DNA of 6,834 nt from Parcubacteria group bacterium SW_6_46_9. Its GTDB lineage: Bacteria > Patescibacteriota > Minisyncoccia > Phycocordibacterales > SW-6-46-9. The notes beneath the pieces are model-generated. The model was not told where the DNA came from. It did not search any database and saw nothing but the letters and a program-made list of their open reading frames with translations. A program made the translations under genes and the position numbers. Numbering within the stretch: position 1 is the first letter of the stretch; every line of letters starts with the position of its first letter. Positions 5,653 to 6,834 of the stretch are shown here, piece after piece. Location: positions 1-6,834 of the forward strand of contig PXPA01000026.1 in the NCBI GenBank assembly GCA_003022255.1. The letters run 5' to 3'.

Positions 5653-6492
5653 ATGGCAGATGTAGGCACAATTAATCTCAACAACGAAGTAGCAATCCCC
5701 AAAATCGGACTGGGAACATGGAAGTTAACTGGCCGTGAAGGCCGACAGGCAATTACCCAAGCAATCGATATGGGATACCGCCATATCGATACCGCCTACC
5801 ATTACAACAATCACGAGGTGGTTGGTGAAGCGGTAGCGGCAAGCAACGTACATAGAGAGGAAATTTTTGTTACGACGAAAATATGGCGTGATCATCTGCA
5901 AAAAGAAGACTTAGACCAGCAGTTCAAAGCATCACTTGAACAGCTCGGTATGAAATATGTCGATTTACTGCTTGTGCACTGGCCGAACCAGTCGGTGCCG
6001 ATAGAGGAGACACTGCAGGCTATGCAGGAACACAAGCAGGCAGGTCGCGTAAAAGCGATTGGTGTCTCAAACTTTACGATAGAGTTGCTTGAAGAAGCGT
6101 TAGACATTGGTGTTGTGCCGGCTGTTAATCAAGTTGAGTATCACCCAAGTCTTGTACAAGCAGATCTGAAACAGTACTGCGAGAACAACGACATCACCCT
6201 GACTGCGTACTCCCCACTTGGTCATACTGGTCGTGATTTACAACTTGAGCCGGTGCAGGAGGTTGCCGACAGGAAAGATGTGCCACCGGCTACTGTCATA
6301 ATTCGCTGGCTAATTCAGCAGGGTATTGTGGCTATTCCGAAAGCACAAACTCACACCCATCAGAAACAAAACCTGCAAGCTGCCGGTATCACCTTATCGT
6401 CAGAAGCAATGACAGCAATTAACAATTGCGATCAAGATAATCGGCTTGTCGCGCCAGATTACGGACCTTTCTCCGGCGAGCGGAAGGTATAA
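5653..6492 (+). CDS. Aldo/keto reductase (AKR superfamily, 2,5-diketo-D-gluconate reductase type)
   Basis: This 279-residue protein has the usual length of short bacterial AKRs of the AKR5 type. It is a cytosolic TIM-barrel enzyme that reduces aldehydes and ketones with NADPH. The motifs run in order: GLGTWKL (19-25), HIDTAYHYNNHEVVG (44-58), FVTTKIW (72-78), DLLLVHWPN (104-112), KAIGVSNF, VNQVEYHP, AYSPLGH and the cofactor loop IPKAQTHTHQKQN. The catalytic tetrad is complete: D46, Y51, K76 and H109. The cofactor loop reads IPKA where many relatives have IPKS[AV]. The substrate cannot be told from sequence; methylglyoxal or other reactive carbonyls are likely for this group (inference). The ATG is chosen because the typical N-terminal hairpin (TINLNNEVAIPKIGLG) begins right after it. 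Eight bases downstream starts the DUF192 gene, so the two are probably co-transcribed. Confidence 0.95.
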   Translation: MADVGTINLNNEVAIPKIGLGTWKLTGREGRQAITQAIDMGYRHIDTAYHYNNHEVVGEAVAASNVHREEIFVTTKIWRDHLQKEDLDQQFKASLEQLGMKYVDLLLVHWPNQSVPIEETLQAMQEHKQAGRVKAIGVSNFTIELLEEALDIGVVPAVNQVEYHPSLVQADLKQYCENNDITLTAYSPLGHTGRDLQLEPVQEVADRKDVPPATVIIRWLIQQGIVAIPKAQTHTHQKQNLQAAGITLSSEAMTAINNCDQDNRLVAPDYGPFSGERKV

Positions 6493-6500
6493 ATATTTGT

Positions 6501-6834
6501 ATGCTAAACCGAAAACAACGTGTAGCCGGCCTTATCATTTTGGCAGTTGGGGTTTTGGTGTGGCTGGTAGTACCTTCCAATCCCGATGGTAAGCATACTG
6601 ACGGCGACCAAGCTGTGTATGCTGTTGGCCGTGACTACTGCCTTCAGCTTGATGTTGCCGATACACCAGCAAAAAAGCAGCGCGGCCTGTCCGGCCGTGA
6701 TAGACTTGCGCCAAGCGACGGTATGCTATTTCCGTACGAGCAGAGTGGTCGGTACGGGTTTTGGATGAAGGACATGGATTTTTCTATTGATATCATCTGG
6801 CTTGATGAAGATAATCGTGTTGTCACGATTAAAC
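6501..6834 (+). CDS. Membrane-anchored DUF192 protein, 3' partial
   Basis: The frame opens with ATG at 6501 and runs off the right edge after 111 codons. A basic start (MLNRKQR) is followed by one hydrophobic segment (VAGLIILAVGVLVWLVV, residues 8-24), a signal anchor or uncleaved signal. From residue 43 on comes a DUF192 domain: the signature KQRGLSGR, then GMLFPY and FWMKDMDFSIDIIWLD are clearly visible. DUF192 proteins are about 120-170 residues, so perhaps a few dozen residues are missing. The domain is thought to act outside the cytoplasm; its biochemical role is unknown. A GGAAGG sequence at 6482-6487, inside the end of the reductase gene, could be a weak ribosome binding site, but 13 bases is a long spacing. 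The overlapping + frame at 6586-6768 is a shadow. Confidence 0.9.
   Translation, partial: MLNRKQRVAGLIILAVGVLVWLVVPSNPDGKHTDGDQAVYAVGRDYCLQLDVADTPAKKQRGLSGRDRLAPSDGMLFPYEQSGRYGFWMKDMDFSIDIIWLDEDNRVVTIK

Overview
The window looks like a piece of a small bacterial genome, most likely a member of the Candidate Phyla Radiation (Patescibacteria). This placement is an inference. It rests on the style of the proteins (a large secreted repeat protein with Y-x-N-x-x-W-G-F modules, a short DUF2207 protein followed by an M48/HtpX protease, a solo GIY-YIG protein, a short DUF192 protein), on the near absence of Shine-Dalgarno sequences before the starts, and on a tRNA without an encoded CCA. The standard stop codons are used, and nothing points to recoding of TGA.

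Left part (1-4315, + strand): a large extracytoplasmic protein enters from the left edge and ends near 2512-2531. Its C-terminus is broken by an apparent one-base deletion near 2421. A secreted or membrane-anchored DUF2207-type protein follows, and two bases after its stop an HtpX-like M48 membrane metalloprotease begins. The last two form a tight operon that acts at the membrane.

Middle part (4316-5652): on the - strand lie a small GIY-YIG protein (4394-4630) and a complete tRNA-Ser(GGA) (4859-4946). Around the tRNA the sequence is unusually rich in hairpins. It also carries three partial copies of the tRNA itself: an inverted T-arm copy (4819-4833), an inverted D-arm copy (4967-4983) and a direct copy of its 5' end (5081-5095). 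Further structures are a REP-like cloverleaf (4649-4707), a three-hairpin block (4981-5079) and a long branched inverted repeat (5164-5290). Next comes an AT-rich stretch without a gene that ends in a plausible promoter.

Right part (5653-6834, + strand): a complete aldo/keto reductase, and eight bases later a membrane-anchored DUF192 protein that runs off the right edge. They probably share the promoter at 5581-5609.

The most noteworthy region is 4640-5290, where tRNA fragments, inverted repeats and hairpins are packed around one intact tRNA gene. I cannot assign it to a known system.
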